The position numbers were made by a program, and so were the translations under genes. A DNA stretch of 64,000 nt, taken from positions 78,465,914 to 78,529,913 of the forward strand of contig OX375881.1 of the NCBI GenBank assembly GCA_947359465.1. The letters are read 5' to 3'. The DNA is from Metellina segmentata (lineage: Eukaryota; Arthropoda; Arachnida; Araneae; Tetragnathidae). The notes under the pieces are model-generated. The model saw only the letters and a program-made list of their open reading frames with translations, was not told where the DNA came from and did no database searches. Positions within the stretch are counted from its first letter, which is position 1. Every line of letters begins with the position of its first letter. Shown one piece after another: positions 33,426-45,842 of this stretch.

Positions 33426-34497
33426 GCGATTTTCCAAACCCTCACAGATACTGCACCGCCAGGTGACAGGCCGGTCGCGCTGGAGGACGATTTGTTGCTG
33501 AACCAATTAAATTGACCGGTTATCGGGTTGCACTAGGACGACTTGGCGCTGAAGAAATCTCGCCGCACATTCTTCATGTTGTTAGTGTTGTCTTGATTGT
33601 GTTACACGTGTGGGGAGCGCATAATGGGAATATAATTAATATTAAAAGAAATCCCAAAAGATTTCAACGTAGTTTTACATATGGAAAATATCATTATTCT
33701 TTGAAGTTCCTTGGCAAATGAAAATGACGCTGACGTTAAAACTTTTTATATGTTGCAAGATAGTTTGTTTCCTTTAAAATGAAACTGTATTCGAACTATA
33801 ACTAAATATACACAAAAGTTTGCAATTTTTTACTGATAAAAGATGACTTAGATTTTTAATTAACTGATTAAAAAACAGTTTTTTTTATTACAGTTATTAA
33901 AACAAGGATTCTTATTTAAACTAAATTAGAATAAAATTATTAACTAAAACCAGATGTTTTTTTATAAACTGATGAAAACCTGGTTGTTTTTTTATAGATA
34001 AGTGATTTTATAGATTTTTATAATTTCAAAAGATAAATCCCAATTTAAATATATTAGCATTTAAAGTTACTGCTTATTTAAAGATCCCATTGACTTATTA
34101 AAGAAAATCTAAAAACAATCACCCCGTAATATTAATTATTTAATAAGAACTAATCATATAATTAATTAATAACAAATTATGATTAATTATTAAGATAATC
34201 CATTGGACTAATCAATTTGAGCAGATATTGCAGATAATTACGACTTTGCATTTAATGTTCATTGCTTTGTTAAACTAAGTTTCTAAAAAAAAAAAACGGG
34301 TTAAACTGATAAAATCCGTTTAAAAAAAAATCAAATCGCAACTGTTATCCATTGAAACTTCTTGCTAAAAGCGCGACGACGGAGCGATAAGTCGCCAAAA
34401 AGTTGGATCAACCTTCCCACAATTCCTTAACGCTTCTCCCAGCGACCGGCCTGTCACCTGCAGACCTGCAGTATCTGTGAGGGTTTGGAAAATCGCG
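33426..34497. mobile_element. 1.07-kb MITE inserted in a SINE
   Basis: Inverted termini GCGATTTTCCAAACCCTCAC (extending through AGATACTGCA), then a second matching stretch AGGTGACAGGCCGGTCGC after a small gap. The SINE target is duplicated: ACCCGGAA at 33418-33425 and ACGCGGAA at 34498-34505, 8 bp with one difference. An 8-bp duplication fits hAT, P or Mutator-type transposases. The interior is AT-rich and non-coding. Confidence 0.8.
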
Positions 34498-34575
34498 ACG
34501 CGGAAACGTATCAGGAACCTTCCGATCTGGAAGCTAACACCTTAACAACCAGACCTGTTGGTCGATCCTCTAAGG
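34498..34575 (-). repeat. SINE head, split by a MITE
   Basis: CAGGAACCTTCCGATCTGGA and CTAACACCTTAACAACCAGA are the reverse complement of the tRNA-like head; it joins to 33178-33425 once the MITE is removed. Confidence 0.8.
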
Positions 34576-36315
34576 TTTAGAGTCAGAACACGTTTACCAG
34601 TGCGTGCTTTCTGCGAATAGATTTCTGTTGGTATAATGCGTCCACCTGTATGAATCACTGCCATTTTAAGAGATAATTCTCTTCGATATCCGATCCTTCA
34701 GTTTAAGTGTAACCTTTGCTCCAGTGTGACACGTGCCCGAGGGAAACAGGAAATAGCTTTTGTCAAACCGTTTTTTCTTCCGCGAATTGTCCTTTAAGAA
34801 TGTCAGTCTTCCCTTTACCTCAATATAAGTAGGTAGAGAGGAAGGATCAGTTATTGGGGGATAAATATTGTTCTATAGATTCTAACACCCCGGCACCATT
34901 TTTTAGGTTCTGTCTTGACGGATTTTGACAAAAGTAACAGCCTTTCATCCAGACAGAGCCTAGCCCCTAAACTGAGCAAGATAATATGGAGTATATAACA
35001 ATGCAATGATCCTCTGGTCAACTCAAAAGTGGAGGTTCGGACTGAAATTTACTACAATTCCACTGTGCTAACAATAAGTTCTAGTAAAAATTTTAGGTGT
35101 GTGTTGACAAGCAGTCGTAACGAGATCTATGAAACCACTTGCGAGAGGTGGTCATGGGTTTTTTTAGGGTCAACCACGCGCCTTTCTCAACCCAAGGTCA
35201 ATCGGGTTGTAATGTCAGTTAGGCTCCATAATAATAACTAATAGGATGAAGGGAGTGAAAGGTATTGTGTGACCCAAGGTCAATGGGTTTGAAAATATCT
35301 TTCTCCGTAGACTTGGATGTTAAGAAACGTGATAAAGGGAATGCAAGACACTGACTCATTGACCTATTGGTAAGCAATGACTTTCCTTTTCTAGTCAATC
35401 ATTTTCAGCTCCCAACCGTGCAATGGGATTTTACACAGTAATTGAATGCCAAGAGTATGTGTTTAAAGCAAAATAAAATGAAGTAAAAAAGTAGCAGAAT
35501 TAACGTGCCACTGGAGCTTCACGAAGGGCGAAGTATCGGAATTCATCCTCAAAGGGAAAGACTGAGGACAATACCGTCTTTTCAAAACAGTCAGATGATG
35601 AAGTCACCTCCTTATGGGGCACTACATTTTCTTAACATCCACATCACGGCAACGAGAAACAGTGGAGCAACGTACTGGGTATTAATCCCGAAGGGCTGCC
35701 TCGATTATGTGTATGACGCAAGAGCCATATTTGGCTGTGTTGCGTCAAACAAAATACAACTAACACCAATAAATGGATACACCAAAGTTTTACCAACGTA
35801 GAAGAAAAACAGTACGAGAGAAATCCAACCTGCAAAGCCTACAACTTGCACTTTTCGAGCGTAGTGGGCACTCAGACACGATAGCCCTCATCCGAAACAG
35901 AAAAACACGAGGTCACCTTGCAATTTTGAAAGACGGTTTGGTGAAGCCTTGCCCTTCCCGATATGTCATAATTATTTTCGATTACACCTCGGTATTTTTT
36001 GGAAAAGGAATGAGCGCAAGAATTAGATTCCTTGTATAGGTTTTTTCGATCCCATTCCCGGCTGCCTAGCTTAGAAAATCATGTAAGTAGGAGATTAGGT
36101 TTCACAGGCTTTTACCCTTCAATTTCATGAAATTCTGGTTTGAGCGTTATCTAATTTGGGGAAAGCAACCCCTCTTGATTTCTTCCTGTCTTTCATCTCG
36201 TACGTGGTTCACACCGATTGGACAATCAGTATCTCCCACGTTCAAACCCACCCCGCTATGATACAACCGCTACACCTCTTAATTACCGGAAGATGTTGGC
36301 GTGATTTGGTTTCAG
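34576..36315. other. Intergenic with one SINE relic
   Basis: No genes recognised. A degenerate minus-strand SINE lies at 35500-35690 (AAAGGGAAAGACTGAGGACA, CAGTCAGATGATGAAG, ACATCCACATCACGGCAACG). Short open frames here have no recognisable products. Confidence 0.5.
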
Positions 36316-37090
36316 TTAAGCTTCGGTTTCCTAAGAAAGCGTAGCCGTGATCTAGCGGCCGTGATGCTGCGGTGGTCGGTGTCACTAAAACGTTGTTTAT
36401 ACTAACACATGGTGTTGTTTTCCTAGAGAACGTTGTTTGTGAATGTAACGAAAATTTTCGGAGCCGCCATTTGCATGATTGGCGTCATATCGGTCTCGAA
36501 TAGTTGGGGAACGTTTTTTCTCTTGTTGCGACAAGACTTTATTTGCTGTGCCAAACGATTCGAACGATGAGGAGCAAAATAAATAAACATTTTTGACTGC
36601 CAGTGATTAATTTGTCTTTGTAAAATCGGGATCGTTAAACACAGAATAAAAATATCAATGGATTTGAAATATGCAGAAAATTTTACACCAGATCTATACC
36701 TTAAATGTGATTTTCTTTAAATAAATAATTAATTATTTGATAAATAATTAAATAATCAAATGGTAAATAATTTAATGATAAAGCAGTTTTTGATATCAGT
36801 CTGGCGTAAAAATTTACGCTGATTTGAAATCTGTTGAAATTTTCATTCTATCTTCAACGATCCCGAAGTTACAAACTTTGAACTAGAGAATAAAAAACCA
36901 CTCTGTTTGGTTTCTCGAATAAAATATACCACGACAGCCACTTGTGTTGCCCATTCTCTAACGTATTCTGTCCGCCTAAGTTGACACCTCTAGACTCTTA
37001 TTTAGACGGTCGTCTAGTTATGCCCGCGGCTTCATGACGTATCACGGCTCTAAGATAACGGTACCACTTTCTTAGGAAACCGAAGCTTTA
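36316..37090. repeat. TTA target-site duplication
   Basis: TTA at 36316-36318 and 37088-37090 directly outside the inverted termini; a 3-bp TWA duplication is characteristic of PIF/Harbinger. Confidence 0.7.
36319..37087. mobile_element. Harbinger-like MITE, complete
   Basis: 769 bp with perfect inverted termini AGCTTCGGTTTCCTAAGAAA(G). Non-coding, with an AT palindromic centre. Closely related to 13599-14335. Confidence 0.85.
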
Positions 37091-38767
37091 GGACTCAATC
37101 GGTGTTACCTATTAATGGACAATGGTATTCTCAAATGTTATTGCCAATTTAGGACAAGTTGCTATTATTAACAGTTCCATCGGGTAACAACTAACGGTCA
37201 GGTGGATAATTGCATTTATGTCACACTGAAAGGGGATATACTGCCGACGGTCCTATACTAATTAGGGAGGGGGAATTGTCAATACAATAAATCATTTACT
37301 TGATTAATTGATTTTTCCTTTTCACACAGCCATTTAAACGAATTATCAGTTGTCAGCAGGAATCTCTATTGCTGTTAAACGAAATGAGACTGACCGTGTT
37401 CGCCCTTCACTGAAACAACAGAAATTTAGACGGAGGAAAAGAAGCCTCCATTAGGTCATGCTTTCCTATATCCCAATATGTCTGCTTTTTTCTAACCGAA
37501 AGGTTTTGCGAAGTCTATTGTCCGCAATCCCTCCCCTTTTTGAAATCCTTGTTTCCCCGAAGCGAACATCTACTTTGAGGAAACTTGCTATCCTCCTTTG
37601 ACACTCCCCTACTCGTTATTTATCATTACAAGGACACCGAGCATTAGTTTCCATGGCTCAGCGAATAAGACAGGTGATTATACGATTGTTAATGCACATC
37701 TGCCCAATCGCATGAGAATTGACCTGTTTACTAAAGGAACCCTCAGTAAACGGCTGATTATACAAGGTCACTTGTGACAAAATGTTAAAAAAACTTCAAT
37801 CTCAAATCAAAATAAGTTGTTTAACTCAAAAACAATTAACTAATGATATTAGTGAATAAGTAAATAAACAAACATTTAACTAGGAAAATCTTCTGTTTAT
37901 AATCCATAATTGAATGTATATGCATTCTACTGTAAATACAAATTGTTTAAAAATAGTTTTGTGTTATTTGTGCCATTTCAATTCATGCGGATAATCAGCG
38001 GTTGCCGCGCTAATCAATTGCGCGGATAATCGAGAGTTCACTGCATTTTTAAGAAATGCCCTACTAGGGAAAGGAGGGTCTTGGACAAAAAATTCCAAAT
38101 TCTTCAATTTTAAAGTTTTTGTTCTGAAAGGCTTTTTGTTGGTACACATTGTATTTTGCAATTATAATAACTGTTTTATACTTTCAAAATTCTAAATTCT
38201 TTTTATTAAAATTTATAAATGATCAATTTTGTCTAACGTCAAAATTTTGATACCTTAAAATATTTTGTTACAAATCACTTCATTTTTGCATTAATTAACT
38301 TCTAAAAGTTCATAATATAAATTGTCTTCGTGATTTTTTGTTAAATTAGAAAAAATTTAAAAGCATATTTTGTTCAAAATCAACATAAAACACTGTCTAC
38401 AAAGTTAAAAAAATATATAGAAAAAAAATATCGAAAAAAAATATATTTATACACTATTGCTGAAGACAAATTAAAGAAATATATTTGAAAAGTAAACGTA
38501 AAAAATTTTGAACATTTATGACAAGTAGTTTTTAAGTTCTATCGATTTTCACTGTTGTGAAATACCAATTAACACAAAAGGAGAAAAACAGCGTTCAAAC
38601 GTATGAAGGCTCGTTTAATTTGCAGCTTTCATATTTATAAAAAGTTAAATATATCCGATTCTATTGATGGTAGACAAAAAATTTGGTGTAATTTTATCCA
38701 GATATATCGATATTATTTTTTAAGATGATAAAAAAAAATTGGACTTTTTGTCATATTTTGCTTTTCT
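37091..38767. other. AT-rich stretch with a Tigger-type terminus
   Basis: No gene found. GCGCGGATAATCGAGAGTTC followed by ACTG (to about 38043), read on the minus strand as CAGTGAACTCTCGATTATCC, is a typical pogo/Tigger end; a second GCGGATAATC lies at 37987. The opposite end was not found. Confidence 0.45.
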
Positions 38768-40288
38768 AACCCCCTAAAAAGACTAACATATCTACGATGG
38801 GGGTTCTCATTATACAATGCTTAGGATACTAAACTGTCACTAGAGTTTGGTTGTTATTCCTATATTTGTTTAAATAACAGTGTTCTTCCAAAATAAATGT
38901 CAATTAGTAGCAATATTACATCAATTGAATTGCAGTTAAACTAAAATATTGAAATTTATAAAAACGTTTAATAACGAAAAACGCTGAAATTCATAACAAT
39001 TTTGAAATGAACAGTGAACTTAAGCTGTCGATAGCTGATGAGTGACCATAATGGCAATTTGAGTTAATAACTAATAAATGCAGATACGAACGGTTAGCGT
39101 CAGTTCTAAACGATAAATTATTGAAAACTGTAAATATTCTTGTCAAAAATTAACAATAACATTTAATACACTGTACAAATACCACACTATACAAATGAGC
39201 AAAAATATAACACTAATGACATAACATGGTTATCGTAAAACAACAGTTTCGCCCATCTTTAACAATTACTATAAATTTAAAGTTAGAAACATTTTTGGGA
39301 TGTATGCTTCATGATGAAAAGCTTTAAGCAATATATGTTTTAACATCCAGACAATATTTATACCCCTGCAAGATATCATAGATTTGCTTCGTACTGAATA
39401 CCACTATGTAATAGAAGTAAAAATAAATAAATTTGCTCGGAACTACTTACTAATTTTACAAAGTTTTCATAAAAAAATTGGACGTTATTGAGTACGAAGC
39501 AAACGCATTTCTTAAAATTCACTTCATTAGAGGAACAACCTTTGTTTATACTGTGTGAATAAATCTCATTACAACTATTTTACTAACTCAATTTAAATTT
39601 GAAAACCGATTTCAGATCATAATGATTCCTACGTGATGACTAACTCCTTTTTTTAACATACAATTACCAAACACTTACGAAGTTTCAGATTAAGTTGGAA
39701 TACAAAAAATTTATTAGTATAAAGTACTTTGCTGACTGCTGGATAAGAATTAACAATAATTGAATCAACGCATTATGACTGAAATGTATAACGTTAAAAA
39801 ATTTAATTCAATCGATCTGATACAAGAAACAGCTAGTTCAATTAAAACCACCAATGAAACTACATCAACAATCTAATCGTATATTTAATACATTTATCAT
39901 TCAAACAGAACATAGGAAACAGCAACTTACATTTATCGCTGGTAACAGCACTTCTTGCCATGTTTTTTAATCCAAAACGGCACAAAGCTAAGGTCCACAC
40001 TCTGTTAGAGGCACAAACTCAAAATGGCAAGTTGAAGTATCTAAGAAGCAAGATTTTTAAAAGTGGGTGTGTGGACTTTCTTGATTCGTTAGGGGGTTAG
40101 GTGACCAATAGGGAACGATTGTCAACAAACAAGCCCTGTAGCAAGACCTTCGAGAGAAGGCCTGAGTAGATTCCATGAAAAGGTATTGTAACAACGTGTC
40201 ACTAAGGGGTCAGATGTGAACCCTATTTTGAGTCCGGTAGTCTAATTTTACAAAAATGTGACCAAACCGGGGAAGGACTAGAAGGGGA
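38768..40288. repeat. Segmental duplication, copy C, second block
   Basis: Matches about 4450-5975 of copy A, resuming at ATCTACGATGGGGGTTCTCA and ending after AAGGACTAGAAGGGGAC. A 70-bp remainder of the same copy appears at about 41985-42056 (TTCTTCTAAAAATTAATGAA). Confidence 0.9.
39931..40040 (-). pseudogene. Exon a of unrecognised gene, copy C, disrupted
   Basis: Acceptor (CTTCTTAG) and donor (GATAAAT/GTAAGT) are kept, but the exon is 110 bp, has TGA at codon 7 and a diverged middle. It would no longer encode the peptide seen in copies A and B. Confidence 0.5.
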
Positions 40289-41984
40289 CCCTTCGAATAT
40301 GAGCTACACGATGACATTCCACTGTATTTGAAAACTACGGGGAAGTATAGTACAAAAAAAAACATGTAAATGTGGGGGGGGGGGCTAGAGAATGCGCGAC
40401 TAACATCGGGTTAGTTAAAATACTAACCTATCTACATTGATATTCGAATTTTCTGAAAGAATACCTTAGTATTCGAGTACATTGATACTCGAGTACTTTT
40501 GTATTCGTGTTCCGAGGACATTTGAGGCTACGGTAGACATCTTAGCAAGCGTCGTAGCTAAAACAGGTGTGAAGGGGTAGAGGTCCCGTGTACCAATGTT
40601 TAAAACGTTGGCATTCTATCTAAAATAAATAATGGGTATAAATTGAATAAGACACATTTTAATCGGGATTTAAAGAAAAATTACTACTTTAATAGGGTAA
40701 TAGACAAATGGAAGGCGTTGCCAGAAAATAAAGTTAATTCAAAGGGAGTGTACAAATTTAAGATATAATTGGATAGTCAGTGGGAATTGGGGAATTCATA
40801 AACAAAGGACCAGCCTTGTTGGGCTTGAGCCTGTAGCTGGTCGTCATTACTTGTACTTGTATTCTACCAATATTGGCCAATATTTTGTATGTCTGTGAGG
40901 GTCGAATGACAGAATTACGATACCTGTCGATATTGGCAGATGTCGTTTAGATTTATGTAACGAGGAAGATTGTAAATAACGTTTTTAATAACATTATAAT
41001 CATGTACTAGTACTGCAAAGAATGCCACCGTGTTGTCTTACCCATTTTTTAAAACTAAACCATTACGCAATTTATTCTGACATTATACTGATATTTGGCG
41101 ACATCGTGAAAACAATATCCCAAAACCGATATTCAGCTGATATTGGCCGATATTTATTTTTGAGCTGAAGCTATGCTTGGTCACGTGTTCGTTGTTTGGG
41201 TTGACCGCCATTATATTACGAAAAATTGACATTGACATACGAACACGCATGTTACTCTGCATAAATTTTTTTCAATATTTTCCTTCGGAAAAGAAAAATG
41301 GCACGTAAGATAAAACGGATGAGATGGAGCCTAAGAGACCACGGTGATTTTTCGCCGAATCTGGCAGTGAATAAGAGCAGCCATCCCTAAAAAATACAAA
41401 TCCTGTAGGTAACTATTATGGATATTTCTGTACATTATTTCGTAATGTTAATAATATTTAAACAAGAATAATTAAACACATTCATTTGTTCCATTGATGA
41501 AGTTTTAGCCCATGTTTGTAGTTTGTTACATTGTCAGTATAATATTTCCGAATGTGTAAATATTCATCGTTTACTGCTATCAAATTCTCAAGTCACATTC
41601 GATTTTGTACAATGGTATTGTCATCATTCATTGTTATAGATTATTTTGTTTTGGAAAGTAAGATATTAGTATATTAACTGAGTTCTGTTTGCATTATTTA
41701 TTAATATTAGTGGGACATTTTCAAAGTAGGTTTAAATATATTGTTCAAGCATGACATAACATTTAAAAATTTAATTTTTGATCATATAAAGTCGATACCA
41801 AATGTTTCTAACATACAAAAACAATCAATAAATATATTTGAGATGTGAAGCTTTAAAATTGTGACCATGGGTAAAACTGCCGGTTACTTTCAAGTTTTGT
41901 GTGATTTGATTAATTTCATTAAAAAAAAAACTAACTTCAAAAGGTGAAGTGTTGTGAATATTATTCATGCTAAAAAATTTGTCT
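40289..41984. other. 1.7-kb insertion in copy C
   Basis: Absent from copies A and B, where the flanks are adjacent. Holds a LINE C-terminal fragment and repeated TATTGGCC/GATATTGGC motifs (40866-41160). Ends not resolved. Confidence 0.55.
40628..40775 (+). pseudogene. LINE ORF2 C-terminal fragment
   Basis: The plus strand reads NGYKLNKTHFNRDLKKNYYF then NRVIDKWKALPENKVNSKGV, the tail common to endonuclease/reverse-transcriptase non-LTR elements ('F..Rvv..WN.LP..vv...s...FK..ld'). It ends in a stop after YKFKI. Only about 50 residues remain. Confidence 0.65.
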
Positions 41985-42385
41985 TCACCAAGTTTTTCTT
42001 CTAAAAATTAATGAATCATAAATTTGAGGAACCAAATAAATACTATTTATTAAACCTATTTGCGTTAGTGTGGAAAGTTGTGGACTCCCATCACACACAC
42101 ACATTAAAAAGCGTGCGGAATTTTAAAACTGTAGGTTGATTTCTTCTGTCACCTCAGTAGTCCTAAATTCCGAAAATTGGACTAAAAATTATTAAAATAT
42201 AAAAATGAATAAATAATCACAGATTTTGTTCATCGGTTTGGGGTTGTGCTTACAAGTTACTTTTTGTTAACAACAACAACCATAAAAAATTTTAGACTTA
42301 TAGGTTAACTCTCTTGGCGGCATGGCTAATCCCTGTTGTGTTGACGAAAGCGTCACCCCTAGAATACGAGTTTCCTTTCAAAGGG

Positions 42386-42592
42386 TCAGGGTTTGGGCAA
42401 AGGGAATGCTTTCCCCTCCTTTGGTAAATGGGTATGATCAGTAGGCCATTTAGACTGGATCTTCAAAGTAGACAGATGACAGTGATAGATTGGAACGCCA
42501 CGGGCTTCTTCCAGGTTCCGAAGGGTGAGACGATTCTTTTGAATGGTATGGCTGGAGAGAGTTTCAAACATTCCGTCAGTTCTGTGGATCAA
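42386..42592 (-). CDS. Uncharacterised open frame in the long-TIR element
   Basis: Open for 68 codons on the minus strand, including GMFETLSSHTIQKNRLTLRN and SKWPTDHTHLP. It is GC-richer than its surroundings and lies downstream of the element's main gene. It may be a C-terminal piece or second gene of the element, or captured sequence. No family recognised. Confidence 0.25.
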   Translation of the reverse strand: MIHRTDGMFETLSSHTIQKNRLTLRNLEEARGVPIYHCHLSTLKIQSKWPTDHTHLPKEGKAFPLPKP

Positions 42593-43227
42593 AATACATT
42601 CGACTGATCCATGCTTACATGCGTTTAAGAAACCAAATATTTAATGCATAAAATGGGGAGCTTTGAAATATTTATTTTATATATATATTTTCTAATAAGT
42701 AGTTTTTCTTCAAATTGTAAATAAGTTAAATTCCAGTATTAATTTTATTTCGCATAAGTTTACCACAGATTTACAACATTGTTTTGTATAAATAAAGCAA
42801 TTACATTATATATATTTATCACAGTTGAGTTAGACGTGTAAAACTTAACACAATGCAGAAAAAAAAATTTTCAAAACTTGCTAATGTAAAGTAGGTTAAA
42901 ATATTCAATAGGGAATATTATTCAAAGATTTCACGTTTTGAGTGTTCACCTTTCAGTGAAGGATTGAGTATACATAAAACCGTTCACATATGGTAAACTG
43001 CGTCTGAGTTACTCATACCAATAACTTTTTAAAGAACGGAAGTATGGGACGTTTGGAATCTTGATTCGAATTATTTAGAATGATTATTTTTAATACAAAT
43101 TTAATGACAAACCTCTGAAATAATTTAATTGAATTAATAAAATTGGTAGTAATAATAATTTGATGTAGCCTCAAATAGTTTTTTATGATAAAACCTAAAT
43201 ATGGGTAATAGTAATTTTTTTAATTAG

Positions 43228-43545
43228 CGTCGAACTAGAGCAACACAGTGGGGTCTTGATGACGGTCTGGGATCAATCCCTTAAGGCAAAAATCCGAGGA
43301 CACCTCGTAGTTTTGAACCACGGTCAGATGACGAAGCAACACCTGAGCTGGCACCCCACTCTCCAAACTTCCACACCAACCCAACATGAGGACTTTTGGC
43401 TACGACAGATTTAAGGTGCACCAGCCGCCTCTACAACATGCGCTTACAAACATCCATGCTCGGACCCGGATTCGAACCAGGAACCTTCCAATTTAGAGGC
43501 TAACACCTTAACCACTAAACCGTTTGGTCGGCTGTATGAACTATA
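43228..43545 (-). repeat. tRNA-derived SINE, full length
   Basis: Minus-strand copy with intact head: GGTTTAGTGGTTAAGGTGTT (box A) and GGTTCGAATCCGGGTCC (box B). Inserted in the 3.5-kb element. Confidence 0.85.
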
Positions 43546-43839
43546 AAACAACTCACACTAACATCTATGAACAAACGCAAATTTATCAAATTCCCGAGTT
43601 AACTCGGGATTGCCGTTTTCAGTACAAAAAGTTTTCCGAGATATCTCGGGCTTGCCGCTTGAAGGGTTAATATCATCTGCAGCCTCATCTATACCAAATT
43701 TTGAAAAATGAAGGCAAAATTTTAAATAGATATACATTACACTTCCCTCATTTTAATGCATACAGAAACTTTATTTTACCTTTCATACATACAAATGAGA
43801 AAAGCATTACTGTTTGGAATAATTTTTTTCTTAAGTTTG

Positions 43840-45130
43840 GCATATTTTCTGGATTCTTGTGTCGCTCTAATAAATCAATCCCTGTTCTGAGGCCCAACTG
43901 TTTTTCCGCAGGCTGCAGTGAATAGTTTCACAATCCGCTCAACTGCTTGCGTGTGTGAAGGAAAATTAACAAAGTCCCTGCAGTCCGTTGGCATGCCGCC
44001 CTGTATCATCTTCAGAAATTCTTAAGAACTGATCGCTCTGAGAACTGGAGGCTATGTTACATAACAAGCTTTACAGTCAATGAAATCTACATGGTCAGTA
44101 GCTCCAAAGTTAACAGCACGAATAACAAATATGCGAACACAATTTCCATCTGGGATAATTTCCCTTGCCTTGATAATCCGCCGAGCTGCAATGGTCCTAA
44201 TATGGCACCACTCATCAGTTAACATGGCCAAAAGGACCTTTTCTGGAGAAATAATTGGTTCGATTACGTCACGATACTTCCTAGAAAAGTACCGATGAGC
44301 TGATGAAATGCCTCAGGTGTCTAGCACCGTCCTTTATGGAAAGATGAATCTTAATTCGGAACCATGAGGGTGCGTAGACTCTTAGAATGAATATAACCAA
44401 AGTTAGCAACTCATTTGATGGGTTGATATTATATGTAACCTCAGTATTCTATTGGCAGTTGTTAGCTAGCGGGCCAAATTCAAAGTTTCGGTTTTCCCGG
44501 TTAGTTAGATCTGAGCAACAAACACCAGAACTAATGGCGGTGCAAATATCTAATAAGTATTTCTGATCTGAACTGAGGGTGGTATGATCAATGTCTGGCA
44601 ACTCGCATTGAATACTATTAAAAGCAACAATTGAAAGCTTTTCGCATACTTTGAGATTTCGTCCCATGTCTCTGGTGTAAGATGTGGGGCTATACATGAC
44701 TTGCCGTCTATGGACTCAAATAGGTGTCTTAATGGAAACTCATTAAAAGGAAGTAGATAATCCATTGGACTGATCTCTGAAGATTTAATTCAAGCCTGAG
44801 AATTACACCATTAAACACTCATGTGTTCACTATAGTGCCGTCACACCCGAGAACAATAAAGTTGCTAAAATCATCCAATAAAGTACTTGTTACATATTCG
44901 TAAATGCTATTAGATATATCAAGGCTAGATCCACTTTCAAGAGTAACATGTCCCATGTACGCAAAACCAGGATCCGATATAATACAGTAATGCACTTATA
45001 CGATTGTTCTTTGGAACTAGTACGTATCCTCGAGTGTTTCTGATGTTAAAGTTTTGTCATGCCGTTCGTCAAAATAAATTCCATATAGAGTGGAACGACT
45101 TTCATTTGATTTTGAGACCAATTTTTTGTA
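43840..45130 (-). pseudogene. Candidate transposase of an uncharacterised arthropod family
   Basis: Pieces of one protein follow each other on the minus strand. First IISDPGFAYMGHVTLESGSS, then IVLGCDGTIVNT (about 44840-44875), a stop, GVILRLELNLQRSVQWIIC, NEFPLRHLFESIDGK (about 44735), VAFNSIQCELPDIDH with LSSDQKYLLDICTAISSG (about 44565-44640). A gap follows where relatives have an 'H.RWLTTANR' block. Next VLLAMLTDEWCHIRTIAARR (about 44215), SHTQAVERIVKLFTAACG and RDGFIRATQESR (about 43885-43960). I know this order from many uncharacterised arthropod proteins. Enclosure by inverted termini suggests a transposase. Several stops and frameshifts. Superfamily not known to me. Confidence 0.65.
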
Positions 45131-45842
45131 AATTCTCTATTTTTCCCTTCATATTTTATTTTTGTCTGTGACGAGGCTGGTATCTGATTCCAGTATTAAA
45201 CACAAATCTTGCATAACACTCCACTTTTTTGGCAGAGCGCTAAACGCAGTCTGCCTCGATTGTGCATTGTGCAAGCAGTGAACAGTTGCACAGAAATGTA
45301 CAAAAATGCATTAAATTTTCCAAAATTAGATAACGATGAGGCGGCAAAAGATATTAATCTATAATTCTAAAACATTTTACAGTTGTTTCGGTAAAAAATA
45401 GTAATTTTTAAGCGTTACACCAAACCGATTGACGAAATCTGTAATTATTTATTAATTTTTGTATTTTAATAATTGTTAGTAAAATTTTCGGAATTTTCGG
45501 CCTACTGAGTTGACAGAAGAAATAAACCCACAGTTTTAAGATTCCGCACGCTTTTAAATGATGGGAGTTCACAACTTTTCTGCACTATCACAAAAAGATC
45601 TAAGAAATTTCGATTTTTTTTTGATACGCCCTATTATATACATGTTAAAAATCCAGAATCGTGTAATAAAGGGAAAAGTTCAGAGTGGGGAAAATTACCC
45701 AATAAGACGGACAAATTAGGCGATTGAGTTTTAAAATGACGAGTGTACAAATGCTACAGACCTGGACAGCAAGTAAGAAAGTGGATATCGTCAACGATGC
45801 ATTACAATAAGGGCAAAAAGGAGAGCTTTCTCCAGCCAGTAT

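Larger units (their letters stand above)
29684..38767. mobile_element. 9.1-kb composite interruption of copy C
   Basis: Sequence lying between two segments that are contiguous in copies A and B (split at about 4448). It contains a cluster of SINEs, an 8-bp-TSD MITE, a Harbinger-like MITE and a Tigger terminus, with no single element spanning it. Terminal repeats of the whole block were not found, so it may be several insertions or a rearrangement. Confidence 0.75.
42066..45587 (-). mobile_element. 3.5-kb DNA element with ~170-bp inverted termini
   Basis: Left arm 42066-42240 and right arm 45421-45587 are reverse complements over their whole length with moderate divergence, from TAGTG at the outside (GTTGTGGACTCCCATCA against GTTGTGAACTCCCATCA) to CCAAACCGAT at the inside. 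Between the arms lies a broken minus-strand gene of a widespread arthropod family and a younger SINE. It sits in the remnant of copy C. Length, long termini and single gene suggest an autonomous DNA transposon. Target-site duplication was not resolved. Confidence 0.75.

Noticed and set aside
36156..36344. 62-codon open frame ending KLRFPKKA
   Set aside because: The resemblance to the Pao integrase end comes only from the shared MITE terminus.
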